A stretch of DNA of 64,000 bases from Lycocorax pyrrhopterus obiensis (taxonomy: Eukaryota > Chordata > Aves > Passeriformes > Paradisaeidae): positions 6,387,608-6,451,607 of the forward strand of contig JACSVZ010000024.1 in assembly GCA_014706295.1 (NCBI GenBank), given 5' to 3'. The notes below the pieces were generated by a model. It ran no database searches and was not told the origin of the DNA. It was given only the letters and a program-made list of their open reading frames with translations. Shown here piece by piece: positions 47,222 through 59,355 of the stretch; position 1 is the stretch's first letter; each line of letters opens with the position of its first letter. Position numbers and translations under genes: made by a program.

Positions 47222-50200
47222 ATGAAGCGGCGGAGCGCGGACTGCAGCAAACTGCGGCGGCCGCTCAAGCGGAACCGCATCACCGAGGGCATCTACGGCA
47301 GGTACCGAGCGGCCGCCGCGGCGCCGGGAGCGGGCGGTTCGCGGCCCCGGGCCCCCCGGCCGCCCCCCCGGCCCTGTCACCGTCATGGCGCCCCGGTGCC
47401 CCTCAGGCGCTGCCCCGCCCCGGGCCCTCCGCGGCCCCCGGGGCTCCGCGGGGCCGGGGGGAGCTGCTGGCCAAGGTGCTGCCGGGGAGGGAGCGGCCAG
47501 AGCCGCCCTTGGGGTGCGCAGGCAGCGCTGGGGCCTTCGCCCTGTGTCACCCCCGGGGGGCTCCGCTGCGGGAGGGGGCTCGCGGCGGTGCCAGAGCCCC
47601 GAGCCTCACCTGTGTCTCCCCGGGGAGTTTTTCCCAGCGGGGTCTCACGGCTGGGGGCTCCCGGAGGTGCCAGAGCTCCGAGCCGCACGCTGCAGCCTCA
47701 GCCGGGGAGCTGTTCCCGGCGGGGTCTCGCAGCTGGACATTCCCCGAGGTGCCAGAGCTCCGAGCTCCCGCTGCAGCCTCTCTGTCTCCCCGGGAAGGTT
47801 CTCCCGGCTGGGCATTCCCAGAGGCTCAGCAGCGGTTCAGCAGCAGAACACCTGGGCTGCTGGCTCGGCTCCTCATGCAGGGCTTCAGAAAGTTGTTTTT
47901 CCCGTGCTGGTGGAGGTACCTGTGCGGTGGGGCTGCGGCGGGAGCTGTGAGAGCCATGGGAGCAGGAGCGTGTTTGGGAATTCCCGGAGCAGGGATGGAT
48001 GGCCTGGTGTGGTGGGAACACAGCAGGTGCCCGACTCACCTCTGACCTGGGGAATGAGGAAACAAACAGTGGTGAAGTGAGATCCACGTGGGATGTGCCT
48101 CATCCTGGGAATCAGGATGTGTTTTCCAGGTGTTTACAGGCAGAACACACCAAAATGCTGATTTGTGTTCCAACACGGTCGCTGTGAGCCTGTTTCAAAG
48201 GGTATTTTAGAGCTCTCTTTTCCCGTGTTTGTCAAATTTTATATGGAATGCAATAATTCTGTATTTCTCAATAAGCAGGAGTTTGGGTCAGGAGAGGCTT
48301 TGAAGCTTGTGAGAGCTGTAGTAAATGTGCTGTCCCATTTCTGTTTCTAGTTCAGTGGGGTTGATGAATGCAGTGCCTGGAAACCTGAGCGAGCTCATAC
48401 AATTCAGATGTTAACTTTGCATGAGGGAAGCAGCTGCTGGGGAGCTGTGACAGGAATAAAATTGTCCCAGTGTGCTGCTTATCCCACTTGTAGTGAATCT
48501 CTGCATGAGAGCAGAGAGTGTTTTGCTGTAGAGTTTCGGGTTGTGGGAAAATGCTGCCTGGAATGGTAAAGAAAAACATCCCTTGCGTAGAAATTAATAT
48601 TCAAGGTGAATAATAATTCAAATATATAAGGAATTGCTTGTAATTGGTTTCCAAAAGTAATTCAAAATGCTGTGCCTTTGAGGTGACTGGCAGGGAAGGT
48701 GGGGTGAGAGAAGGAGGGAAAATCAGGGAAAGCTCAGAGGAGCTCCAGGAGCTGCGTGCGTGCAGCAGGAAGAGCTGCTGGAGTCCTGTGAGCAGCTCAG
48801 ACACACCTCTGGCTTCGCTTCTCCTGGGATGCTCTGGTTCAGGAATGGGATTTTTAGCCTTTGTTTCACGTGGCATTTTGCTAAACAGAAACAGTCAGTG
48901 TCCTCAGAGTGTTGTCCCACAGAAAGGAAAGAGAAATAGTGGGAAGGCTTTCTCTTTGGAAATCTAAGCAGAGGGAGGTTCCTTCCACGTGGATTGGGGC
49001 TCTTTTTCTTTTTTTGAATTTTTTTTTTCCTCTCTGACTCCCGTAATTCAAAGAACTCAGAGGTAACTTCTCACAGAACTACAGCTGTCTAAATTCTTGT
49101 AATTACTGTCGTTATTTACTCAGCTTATCTTAATTGTCCCCATCAGCTCACACAGACCCAGTAAATGCAGTTATCAGGAGGAAACATCGTGGCTTGATAG
49201 GCAAAGCAGCCAGGCTGAGCAAACAGCAGGATTGGGATACTCAACTCTTTGTTTTGTTTGCTTTTTAAATTAAACCTGATCTTCCCATCCTTGTTCCCTC
49301 TCCAGCCTCGGAGTGTGAGCGAGGCACAGCTGTCACTGAGACACGCGGGGAGGTTGAGAGCTGGGAAAATGAGGAGTTCTGGAGCAGGTGGAGCAAGGAG
49401 GGAATTGTCCTGCAGGGAAGCTCTGGTGGCAGGGTTCACTGCATGTGTAAAACTGAAGCCGATTATAAGAAGTGATAAAAAAACAACAGAGTTAGAAATA
49501 TAAAATCCTGGGCTGCACTGAAAGATGTGGATGATTTGCCTCTCTGAATATTGATTTTTGCAGTGGCTTGTGCTGTTTAGAAGTATTGCAGGATCTGTGG
49601 AAAGAACTTTAATGTTATTTAAAATAACTGCTTTCAACAGATCTGCAAACCCACCACGCTCACGGTAGGAATTGTGGGATCTCTTATTTCCACAGCTTAT
49701 ATTCCAAACTTTGCCTTTTCCCTTGTAAAACAATGGCAACAGTTTAAAAATGCTGAAGTGATTTAACATCTCCTACCTTTGGCAGTGTGCATGCATTAAA
49801 CCCTTAATTGTTAATTGAAGTATTCATTGCAGCTTGTCATTAGTTAAGCAATTAAAGTTTACTTGTTCCTGCTTGTTCCTCAGTCTTCCCAGTTCTCTTC
49901 TTTGATCTGGTTAAAATCTGGTTGAAATCCTTCAGCTGTATTGCTGATACTGCTTGTTTTGGCTCTGCTGGGTCCCAGTTTTGTAGCTGGGGAAGTTTCA
50001 AGATGAATTCCACACATCCCTGCTTTAACTTGTGCTGTCACATCAGCTGATGGATGCTGTCTCATGGATTCCCTGACAATAGTCCTTAAATACTCCATGT
50101 TCCTTCAGAGCCAGGATTATTTTAGCTCGGGATGTAAATTGCCCTTTATCCCAGGCACTCCGTGGGCTGGCAGCCAAGTGGGTGCCTGGCAGGGGAGGGT

Positions 50201-53200
50201 GTCTCATCTCCAAGTGGCCCTGGTGCCACAGGACAGGATTTCTGGGTGTCACAACCCCTAAAATACTCCTGGTTCCCTGTGCCACCCAAATCCTGACAGG
50301 GCTGAATTCCAAGGACTGGATTTTTGACAACCAAATAAACTGGAAGGAAAACATCAGCACTACCTCCAGGAATGTGGCCTTTTTAGGCTTTTCTTAAAAA
50401 TCCATAATGATTCCTCCTGCTAATTTATTCTGGCGTTTTTTTTACGAGCTTCCTATAGAGGGTAAAGCATTTTCTTGTGGAGCTGCCCCGGAGGTCTGGA
50501 ACAAAGCAGCAGAGCTGCCTTTTATGACTTGAACTCCAGTGCAGGGCTCCAGTGTAATTTAGCCTATATTTAATGTGTTCTACTGTGTCAGCCCCGGTGG
50601 CACATGGAATATCAGTCCCTCTGCCCTGGCTCTCACTGCCTGCAGCTAAAGGGGCTCCTGTGGCTGGATTTTGGTGTTCACAGCCGAATTCCCAGAGCTG
50701 CCAGTGCCTCCTGTGCCAGCCCCGCAGCGCTGAGTGCTGATTGTCTGCCTGTGCCTGGGCCTCTGCAGTCGCTGCAAGGATTTTCTCTTTTGTCTCCCTC
50801 TCCTTACCCTGCCCCAGCTCAGGGATGGATACGTTCCGTGCCATGACAAGACACGGAATCAGGAGTCGGGGAGCTTTCCTGGGGTTCTTTACATTTCTTT
50901 TCCTTTTCAGATCTGTAGCTGGCAAGTGTTTCACATGACCAGTCCCAGCAGTGATGTTTTCTGCCTTTCAGACTTGCTGTGCTCACTCTGTTCTGCGTCT
51001 TCTGCCCACTAATAATAATCTTAGATATCTCTTTGTGTGCTTAAATATGTAAAGCTGTTATATTTGCAAATCTCCACTCAGCCTGCCCAGTGTTGTGGCT
51101 GCTGGGTAACCTCGAGCTGGGGGTTGTTGATTATTTGGTGATTTCACCCAAATGCTCAAATTCACCTTTTTAAAGCTCACCTGTGCCCTTGGCACCCTGC
51201 CAGCCTCGGGATGCTTCCCACTCCATTGTCTTGGATGAGTCAGGCTGCCAAATGGAACATGCCAGCAGTCCTGCCAGGATTCCCTTTCCAGCCTTTGGGC
51301 CTTGCTGATAATAGTGGGATGGAATGAAGGCTTAATCGATCCCCAGTTTGGGTTTGGGGTGCAGAACTGGGTCTTTTTCTAGGGATTTTTTTGCAGTATT
51401 TTTACCTTACAGCCAGCACAGGATCCGCTTCTGCGGGGCAGTAAAAGGAGAACAAAGAACAAGGGAGGAAAAAAAAAAAGCGGGGGGGGGGAAAAAGGAA
51501 ATGGCATCTGGCACTTGCAGGGGGAGGAAGAATAAGAAGGAAAATTATTTGTTTGCAAATTCAAAGGGGGAGCACAGCCACTGTGGGGTTATGGATAAAT
51601 CTTTCTATCAGTGTACATTAGCCATCAACTGACCTTTCAGAGAAATTGCAGCTCTTTAATCACTGCTCCTCCCTGCTCCGTGCCCTGCTCCTCGCATGGA
51701 TGTGTCCATCCTTCCCCTTTTCCTTCATTACCCTCCAGGATTAGATGCCATATGCTGATTTCTAGGGAAAGCCCTGGCCTTAAACCTCTGCCAGGTCACT
51801 GAGGGCAGATTTTTTGACATGTGTCAGAAAATTGGATAACCCAGATTTTAGGTATTTATCTGCAAGAATCTTCCCCTGAATTGGGATCCACCTCAGAATT
51901 CCAATTGGCCTCGTGGAATATATTTGAGCCTCTGCAATAAAAAGGTTTTCCAGAGGTTGGGAAGCCCTTGTGCCTGGTGAATGTTGTGTGAGAAAGGCCC
52001 AGGGAGATCAGTGACTGCCAGAGCTTCCCAAAGGGCTGGGGCTGGATCCTGGAGGATATGTCAGAGGGGACAGAGGGATAACAACAGGAATGCACTGAAG
52101 GGAAGAGGTAGAAGGAATCAAGGGATCCCAGAGCAAGGATGAAGGAAAAGTGGCTGGGACACAGCAGGGAAGGGAGGAGGGCTGGTGCTGAGCTCTGTGA
52201 GTTGTTCCGTTCGGGTGATGTTGGCCGGGTGGTGCTGGGGGAAGCAGAGCAGCAGCAGTGCTCAGCCTGTCAAACGAGGTCCTTTCCCCGATTTTCTTGG
52301 GGAAGGTTTCAGCTCTCCCTGGTTCACTGGAGAGCTGTCAGCTCACGCTGCTGGGCTGGGGGCTTGTCTGAACACAAACCTGGGTGTGCAGCACCTCAGG
52401 GGGGAGCAGGATCTGAGATTTGGGCTCCTTCCCTGCTCCTCAGGAGCTCATTCCATGCTGGGCCAACACAAGGATTCAGGCTTTTAAACTTTCCTGTACT
52501 CCTGGAATTCTGAATGGCTTTGGAGCCTTTCAGACAATGAGAAATAGGCTCTTTAATATTGTTGGCAAAACCTCCTTACAAGTGTTGCATTGTTCCAATT
52601 CCACTTTAGAAGGTGCTAAGTGTCACCAGGGCCCTTGGATTGATATGAATTTAATATCAGAAATCACTTTAATGGCTGTGTTACAGAACTCTTGTTCAGC
52701 AAAGGCTTTCACTTGGAGTGGCACTTCACAGTTGAGCAGCATTAGTTCTGACAGCCCTCATTTGCTGGGAAAAATGGGGTCTCCTCGTGGATTCCAGTGG
52801 CAGGGAAATAAACAATGGCCATGAGTGTAACCCAGGAAAAGGCTCCATAACACAACTAAACAGAGCAAGGAATTCCTGGCTGTGATGATTTTAGAGAATT
52901 CCTCAAATCTGAGGAGTTGCACAGGTACGATTCCACAGTCTGGGCCCAAATGTCACCTGTACTGCCAAATATTCTCTGAATGCAGCTGCTTTTTACAGAT
53001 TTCTAGTGAAGATCTAAACTTTAAATTCTAAAATTAAGTTCTAAGCGGGGAAAGGCAGCCTGTGGAAGCATAATCCACCAGGACAGACAACGTGAGCATT
53101 TAAGGCTTTTTGGTGGGTTTTGGTGTGGGATAGTTTGTTGGGTTTGAGGGTTTTTTTAATACTTACACTGTAGTTTCATTCTTCTCAAAGAGTAATTCGT

Positions 53201-56200
53201 GGCTGAGTGAGTGGGGCTGGTTCCATCAGAACTGAAAACAGCAGTTCCTTAACTTTTCCAAGTGTGTGCCATTAATTTTGTTTCCTTTCCATTAAAGTGC
53301 TTCCTGGAGCCTTTTGCTTTATTTTTTTCCCACCCCATTCTGTTGATAAGGGCACTCTCAGGCACATGCCGTTCACCTCTGATTCCCAAGAAATCCGAGT
53401 GTTTTCCCAGCCCTGTGGTTTTGGACCTGACCTTGTGTGACAAGTGGGTGCGAATTGCTCACGTTCAGCTCTTTCCAAACCTCTGCTGGTACCCAGCTCT
53501 TTCCCTGGAAGTTTTGTGTTTTGTGTCTTCCCCAAAGCTCTAAACGAGATCCTAAAAAAGCCCCGTGGCCCTGAGCAGGGCAGGAACTCGACCCTACCTG
53601 GCACTGGGTGCAAGCCCTTGGCACGTCCCCAGTAAACATTCCAGGGCAAAGTTCTGCTGGTTGTGTTGGCAGGGTGGGAGAGGAGGGAGAATGAGTTACT
53701 AAAAGGAAAATCTGCATTTGATTTAAAAGAGAAAAATACGTTTTTAACCCCCCCATTTTTGTTATAACCCAGTAGAGTGCAACAAGGTATTGGGGAGCTG
53801 GAGTGACACATCTGGGGGTGATGGGTTTAGAGGGAAAAAGGGCTTTTGCTGCTTCTTTTTTGGAAGAATGGATTGGGCTGATCGAGGGATCAAGTGTTAC
53901 TTGGGTATGAGCTCAAAGTGTTTTTAAGCTCTGTTGCCAAGAAGGATCATCAGTGGTTCGAAATGCAGGACTCAGAACATGGGAATGTGGTTCAGAAATA
54001 GTTAGGAAATAGAAGTTAGGCTGGGCTCAAGCCTCGTGTGCCTCTGTGTTTCTGGGGGTTTGTTTGTTTGTTTTTAAGGGATCCGTTCACCTTCATAGAA
54101 ATGTTTTCAAATCTAACACTGATAACTCAGTATCAAAACAGTCTTAAAATTGCTATAGGCTTAAAATACATCTCAGTTTATTGGTGTTGCAGTCTGTGGT
54201 AAATGAGGGAACATCTGCAGCCTGCTGAGGAGAGGGAACAGAAATTCCTGAGCTCCAAGTGCAGGAGAGGACTGGAAAAGGAACATTCCACCTGGGAGAA
54301 GTTACCTTAGGCAGGACTTAAGTGTGTGAAAATGTGAAGGGAGATGGGTGCTGATGTCTTGTGAGAGCAGTGACCCTGCTGTTTATTAGGAAAAATAAAT
54401 GCAGTTGAGTATTAACTTCATTAGACCAGGGCTGCTGTAATGGAATAATAAAAAACCCCCTAACCTTATTTTATAACATTATTTTGGCTGACATTTCCTT
54501 CTACATATTACAGTTGTCCATTTTAATTCCAGTTTTAATTCTGGATCTTTTAATTAAAAAAAAAAATTAGTTTGTCTGTTGGAAATCCTGACCTGAAATT
54601 TCCTTTTTCTTTCTTTCCCCAGCACTTTCCTGTACCTGAAGTTCCTGGTGGTGTGGGCCCTGGTGCTGCTGGCAGATTTTGTGCTGGAGTTCAGGTTTGA
54701 GTACCTGTGGCCGTTCTGGCTCTTCATCAGGAGTGTTTACGATTCCTTCCGATACCAGGGCTTGGTGAGTGGCACTCGGGATCGCTGCGCCTTTCCAGGG
54801 AAATCCTACACTCCAGGGAATATTCCATATTACACAGCTGACTGAATGAGATGAGTGAGATCCTCCTCACAGGAGGAGGGGTTTCTCTGATTTGTCCCTT
54901 CTCTCTGATGGGTATTTTATCCATGGCAAGTGGGAATGAAATAAAGATTTATCAACATTTCACCACAGGAAAATACTGTTTGAATTCCTGAGCTGGGTTT
55001 GAATTAGTCAGGATTATATATAACCTTATATATATGTAAACAGTCAAGAGTTTCTGCTTTGTTTTTAAGAAAACCCTGTTATATAGGAGGTTTTATATTT
55101 ATATATAGATATATGTGTGTGTATATGTATATATACACACACATATGCTGCCTATTTATATATGGGGCTATATATATAGGGGGTTTATATATATAGAAAG
55201 ATTTTAAAATATGTTAACATATATTAAAATTAAATAAACATGTAATATTAGAAATATCGGCATGTTACAAAATTATAGCTATTATATATTCTATATAAAA
55301 TGTATCATATGTATTTTAATATATATAAAAAACCTATATTGGTTATTTTCCCTGGAATAACCCAACCCTCTTCTCTTTCCCCCTCCCCTCCTTTCTTTCA
55401 GGCCTTCTCAGTATTTTTTGTGTGTGTAGCATTCACCTCCAACATCATCTGTCTGCTCTTCATCCCAATCCAGTGGCTGTTCTTTGCTGCCAGCACCTAT
55501 GTGTGGGTACAGTATGTGTGGCACACAGGTGGGTCTTCCCAACTCATTTATAACTTCTTTATTTACAACTCTTCCTTATTTACAATTTCCTGATCTCAGT
55601 AGATACCTTACAGCTTTTAGGAACAAACCCTCTCTGCTGTTGCCTCATTTAATGCAGGTTTTTTTAGAGTTAAAAATGTTTTGGTTTTTTGGTTTGCACT
55701 TTGGGTGCATCTCCAGTAAGCAGGAACTGGAGGGGTATAAACAGGAATTCCAGAGCAGCTAAAAAAACCTAAATTCCCAACTTCAAAACTCTCCTGCAGT
55801 GATTCAACAAATACAGAGCACACAGGAGAAGTTTGTGAAAGTGTTCTATTCCTCCACACTCAATTGATGTGCTGTTAATTTAGTTATTAATATTCAAATA
55901 TCAGTTATTTCAGTGATCACAGTTTAATTCTGTTTTAGCAAAGCTTTGTGTCAGCTGAGCTGGTGATACCAGAGGCTGCCCTGACAGTTTGAGACTTATA
56001 TGGAGAATTCTTGTCCCCCTCTGCTGCCCTTTTTCCCCTGAGTTATTTGGGTTTGTTCTCGTAAATCCCTGGGTTTGGATGAAGCAGTGGAGCTGGGGGG
56101 AGGTGGCTGAGTTTTCAGTGGCACTGACACATGGATTCCACACATCCTTCCCTCAATCAAAACATTTCAGGAGCAAGACTTGATTTAGTTTTTTTTTCTA

Positions 56201-59200
56201 GGGGTAACTTTTCACTCCCAAAGTTCTCGGGATTTGGGGTTTGTGTAACATTTTGTGTTAGACTCGATCCCAGGGGTTTGCAGGGTGCTGTGGATCATCC
56301 CTCACTCAGCTCTGTGACAACTTAGTCACTGCTGATAATGGCAGTGTGGGAGCTGATGGCAGATGCTGGGAACCACTTGCTGCCCAATTTCAAATACCTG
56401 CAGAATCTGGGGTTATTTTTAGAGTTGTGTTAATATGTTAAAACCTCATCTGAAGTTGTTCAGGTTTGATGCTTAGAAGGAAGAACCTGATGGGCCAGTT
56501 TTAGCTGTAGCTATTGAACTGATTTAATATTTTAATTCATGGCAACCTCAGGAATTACTCATTTTCAGTGCTCATCCAAGTTGATGGGAACTTGCTTTTT
56601 TTTTTGCCTTTTTTTTTCTTTTTTAAGTTATGATCTTTCTAGGTGAAATCTTTAGGGTCTGTTTCCTCTGACTCTTGAAATGTTTTAAAAATAACTTTAA
56701 AATCCTTGCTGCCTGTACTCTGTCCCTGAGGTGCCTCTGTTTCCCTTCTCCCCACAGAAAGAGGTGTGTGCTTACCAACAGTATCACTGTGGATACTTTT
56801 TGTTTATATTGAAGCAGCCATTAGATTTAAAGATTTAAAAAACTTCCACGTGGACCTTTGTCGTCCATTTGCAGCACACTGGTAAGCGGTTCTCTGTTCT
56901 CCTTCTCCTATTAACCTTTATTTCACCAGGAAAATGAATAATCAAGGCTTTTTATTTGGGTTCAGGGCTTGGCTGTTCAGTTTTCCCCTCACACTTCTGC
57001 CATTAAATATTCCATGAGAAGTGTGTGCAAACAAGGACCCAGAGCCACCTCTCTGTGCTGTGAGGAATTTGTAGTGTGGATATTCCAAGCATTTCTTGAA
57101 AGCTCCTGCCATCACTTCACAAATTTTGTATTCACATAGTGAACAAGTGATAAAAGTAACAAAAAAAAATAGGTTTCCATGATAGTTTATGAAATTATTA
57201 TTGAAATTGTTTTCTGGGACAGAGGGCTCTCCTTTTTCCCTCAGACAGGTTCTCATGAGTGTCTGATTTAATAATTCACCAGAAGCAATGAACAGGCTTC
57301 AGGCTGAAAATCATTGCAGGAAATGAGAAAACAAACACTGCGTACTACACTGCTTCACTGGAAGTGAGGAGAGTGACTCCAGGCCAGAGCCTGACCTGCA
57401 GAGTACCCAGATCTGGAGGAAATTCACTTTTATTCCACAGGTTTTTAGTGTAGCATTCATTGTTCTACATTTAAAATACGGGCTGGTTTTCCTGCAGTCA
57501 TTGAGTGCAGCCTCCAGTAAAGCAGACATCTGTCATTTGAATTTATATTGTCCACATAGTGCAACAAAGCCCTTGAACACCAGTTAGACTCTGATAGGCC
57601 ACAGAAGCACTTCAGGAGCTGTGCAGAAGGAAGGAAGGAAGGTCTTTGCTGCTGCATGGGTGCAAACACTGGAGTTTGTCCCCAGGGTCTGGGAGCTGCA
57701 GCCACAGCTGCCTCTGCAGGGCACTACCAAAGAGGCTTTGGCAGAAGTCATGCAGATGCACATGCAAATGGTGCTGGCAGCTCCCTCAGAAACACAACTT
57801 GCCCTCTGACCAAGGAACGAGAACATTTGAGTGGTTAACACTCATCTGCATCAGTGTTCCCCTGCTCTAGGACACCTCCAGTGCTTAAAATTCTTGTCCA
57901 AGACAGATTCCCTTTGCACAGGGCTGTTTGCTCATGGGTGGAGCACCCATCAATAAACACACTGCACGATTTGTCTGCATTCTGTGCTGGTGCAGTTGTC
58001 ACAAGAACTCAAACTCTTGGGGATGAAGCTGACAGGCAAAAAAACCTGATCCCAAAGTTGTGTTGCTGATAAAGCCATGCCTGCATTTTGAACTGTGGAA
58101 CAGCAAAAAACACTTTATAGATTATTTTATATGGAAAGCTGTCACCTAGATGTATATAATTTAGCCATTTGCTATCATGGCTACAGTTTGATTAATAATA
58201 ATGCTTTTTTTTTTTTCCCCTTAGCATTGGCTACCCTGTTGTGACTTTGGGCTTTGGCTTTAAAAGTTATGTCAGCTACAAGATGCGTTTGAGGAAGCAG
58301 AAGGAGGTGCAGAAGGAGAACGAGTTCTACATGCAGCTCCTGCAGCAGGCGCTGCCCCCAGAGCAGCAGATGCTGCAAAGGCAAGAGAGGGAGGCAGAGG
58401 AAGGCAAGTTATTCCTTCATGTGTTCTCTGTTCTCGGCTGTTCCAAGAAAAAACAAAGCCCAAACGTGCTGAGGAGGAGCTGCTTCAGCCCGGGTTGGTT
58501 TGGTGGGAGTGTGGTGAGCCCAGAGGGGCAGAAATGAAATCGTTTCGGAGTGGTTAATGTGACAGAAAAAGTGAATTATGGCTCCTCTGCTCAGTGCTTC
58601 ATTAGCAGCTGCATCAATCTGGTCAGTCAGCGTTGTGTGAAGCACCTGTATTTATTATTAAATCCCTGTTTCCTGCCTGTAATGAGGCAAAAAGCCTTAA
58701 AATAGGTGACTTTGGATTCTCTTTTGTAGAGAGTCTCCAATAGTGATTGTTTCCTGCAGGAATGAGGGATGTGTCCATAATGATTTTTCTTTCTGTGGCA
58801 CGGTATTGATGGATTTAATGAACTAAGTTGGGTTTTTTTCCACTTTGGTTTTGCAGCAGCCAAAGGATTATCTGATATGGATTCCTCAATACTCCTGCAG
58901 CACAATGGAGGCATTCCAGCCAATAAAAAAATCTCTGCAACGTTGCCAGAGCTGGAATATCGAGAAAAAGGGAAAGAAAAGGACAAGGATGCGAAGAAAC
59001 ACAACCTTGGAATAAACAACAACATTTTGCAACCTGTAGACTCTAAAATACAAGAAATTGAATATATGGAGAACCATATCAATAGTAAAAGATTAAATAA
59101 CGATCTTGTAGGAAGTACAGAAAACCTCTTAAAAGAGGACTCATGCACTGCCTCGTCCAAAAATTACAAAAATGTCAGCGGGGTTGTGAACTCCTCACCC

Positions 59201-59355
59201 CGCAGCCACAGTGCAACCAACGGGAGCATCCCCTCCTCATCCTCTAAAAATGAGAAAAAACAGAAATGTGCCAGCAAGAGCCCGAGCACACATAAGGACT
59301 TAATGGAAAACTGTATTCCTAATAACCAGCTAAGCAAACCAGATGCACTGGTAAG
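47222..59355 (+). CDS. MACO1: MACO1 macoilin (TMEM57), exons 1-6, truncated by window
   Basis: Macoilin is a membrane protein of the rough ER, important in neurons, with N-terminal membrane helices and a C-terminal coiled coil. Coding exons here are 47222-47301, 54623-54764, 55402-55528, 56758-56881, 58225-58403 and 58857-59355, joining to 1151 nt (383 codons plus two bases). The human protein has 664 residues, so roughly the last 280, including the coiled coil, lie beyond 64000. The N-terminus MKRRSADCSKLRRPLKRNRI is nearly identical to human. Hydrophobic helices lie near residues 28-48, 75-97, 99-116 and 125-143. Exon 6 is Ser/Asn-rich and hydrophilic (NSSPRSHSATNGSIPSSSS). Intron 5 uses a GC donor (GAAG|GCAAGT). 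Its acceptor is a CAGCAG tandem, so one Ala may vary. Identity is firm. Confidence 0.97.
47302..54622 (+). other. MACO1: MACO1 intron 1 (7.3 kb)
   Basis: The donor is GGCAG|GTACCG and the acceptor TTTCTTTCCCCAG|CACTTTCC. The first 600 bp are CpG-rich. The remainder is AT-richer with scattered poly-T and poly-A runs. I see no nested gene; open frames such as 49143-49769 (-) and 53272-53811 (-) lack splice or family support. Confidence 0.8.
47583..47830. repeat. about 82-bp tandem repeat, 3 diverged copies
   Basis: The anchor GAGGTGCCAGAGCTCCGAGC recurs near 47585, 47664 and 47746, together with CGGGGTCTC and GCTGCAGCCTC. It lies in the CpG-rich start of MACO1 intron 1. Confidence 0.75.
55016..55340. 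repeat. TA-rich microsatellite in MACO1 intron 2
   Basis: TATATA, GTGTGTATATG and ACACACACATATG runs alternate over about 300 bp. The palindromic stretches can form cruciforms, and the region is likely polymorphic. Confidence 0.9.
55529..58224 (+). other. MACO1: MACO1 introns 3 and 4 with exon 4 between
   Basis: Introns 55529-56757 and 56882-58224 are AT-rich with no repeat family I recognise. Exon 4 (56758-56881) encodes ERGVCLPTVSLWILFVYIEA and the following helix region. The intron 4 acceptor follows a long T/C tract. Confidence 0.85.

Noticed and set aside
46897..48045. Forward open frame of 382 codons and overlapping frames on both strands
   Set aside because: It covers the MACO1 promoter, first exon in another frame, and intron 1. 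High GC explains the lack of stops.
49143..49769. Reverse open frame of 208 codons in MACO1 intron 1
   Set aside because: It has no splice, promoter or family support and has low-complexity hydrophobic text typical of chance frames.
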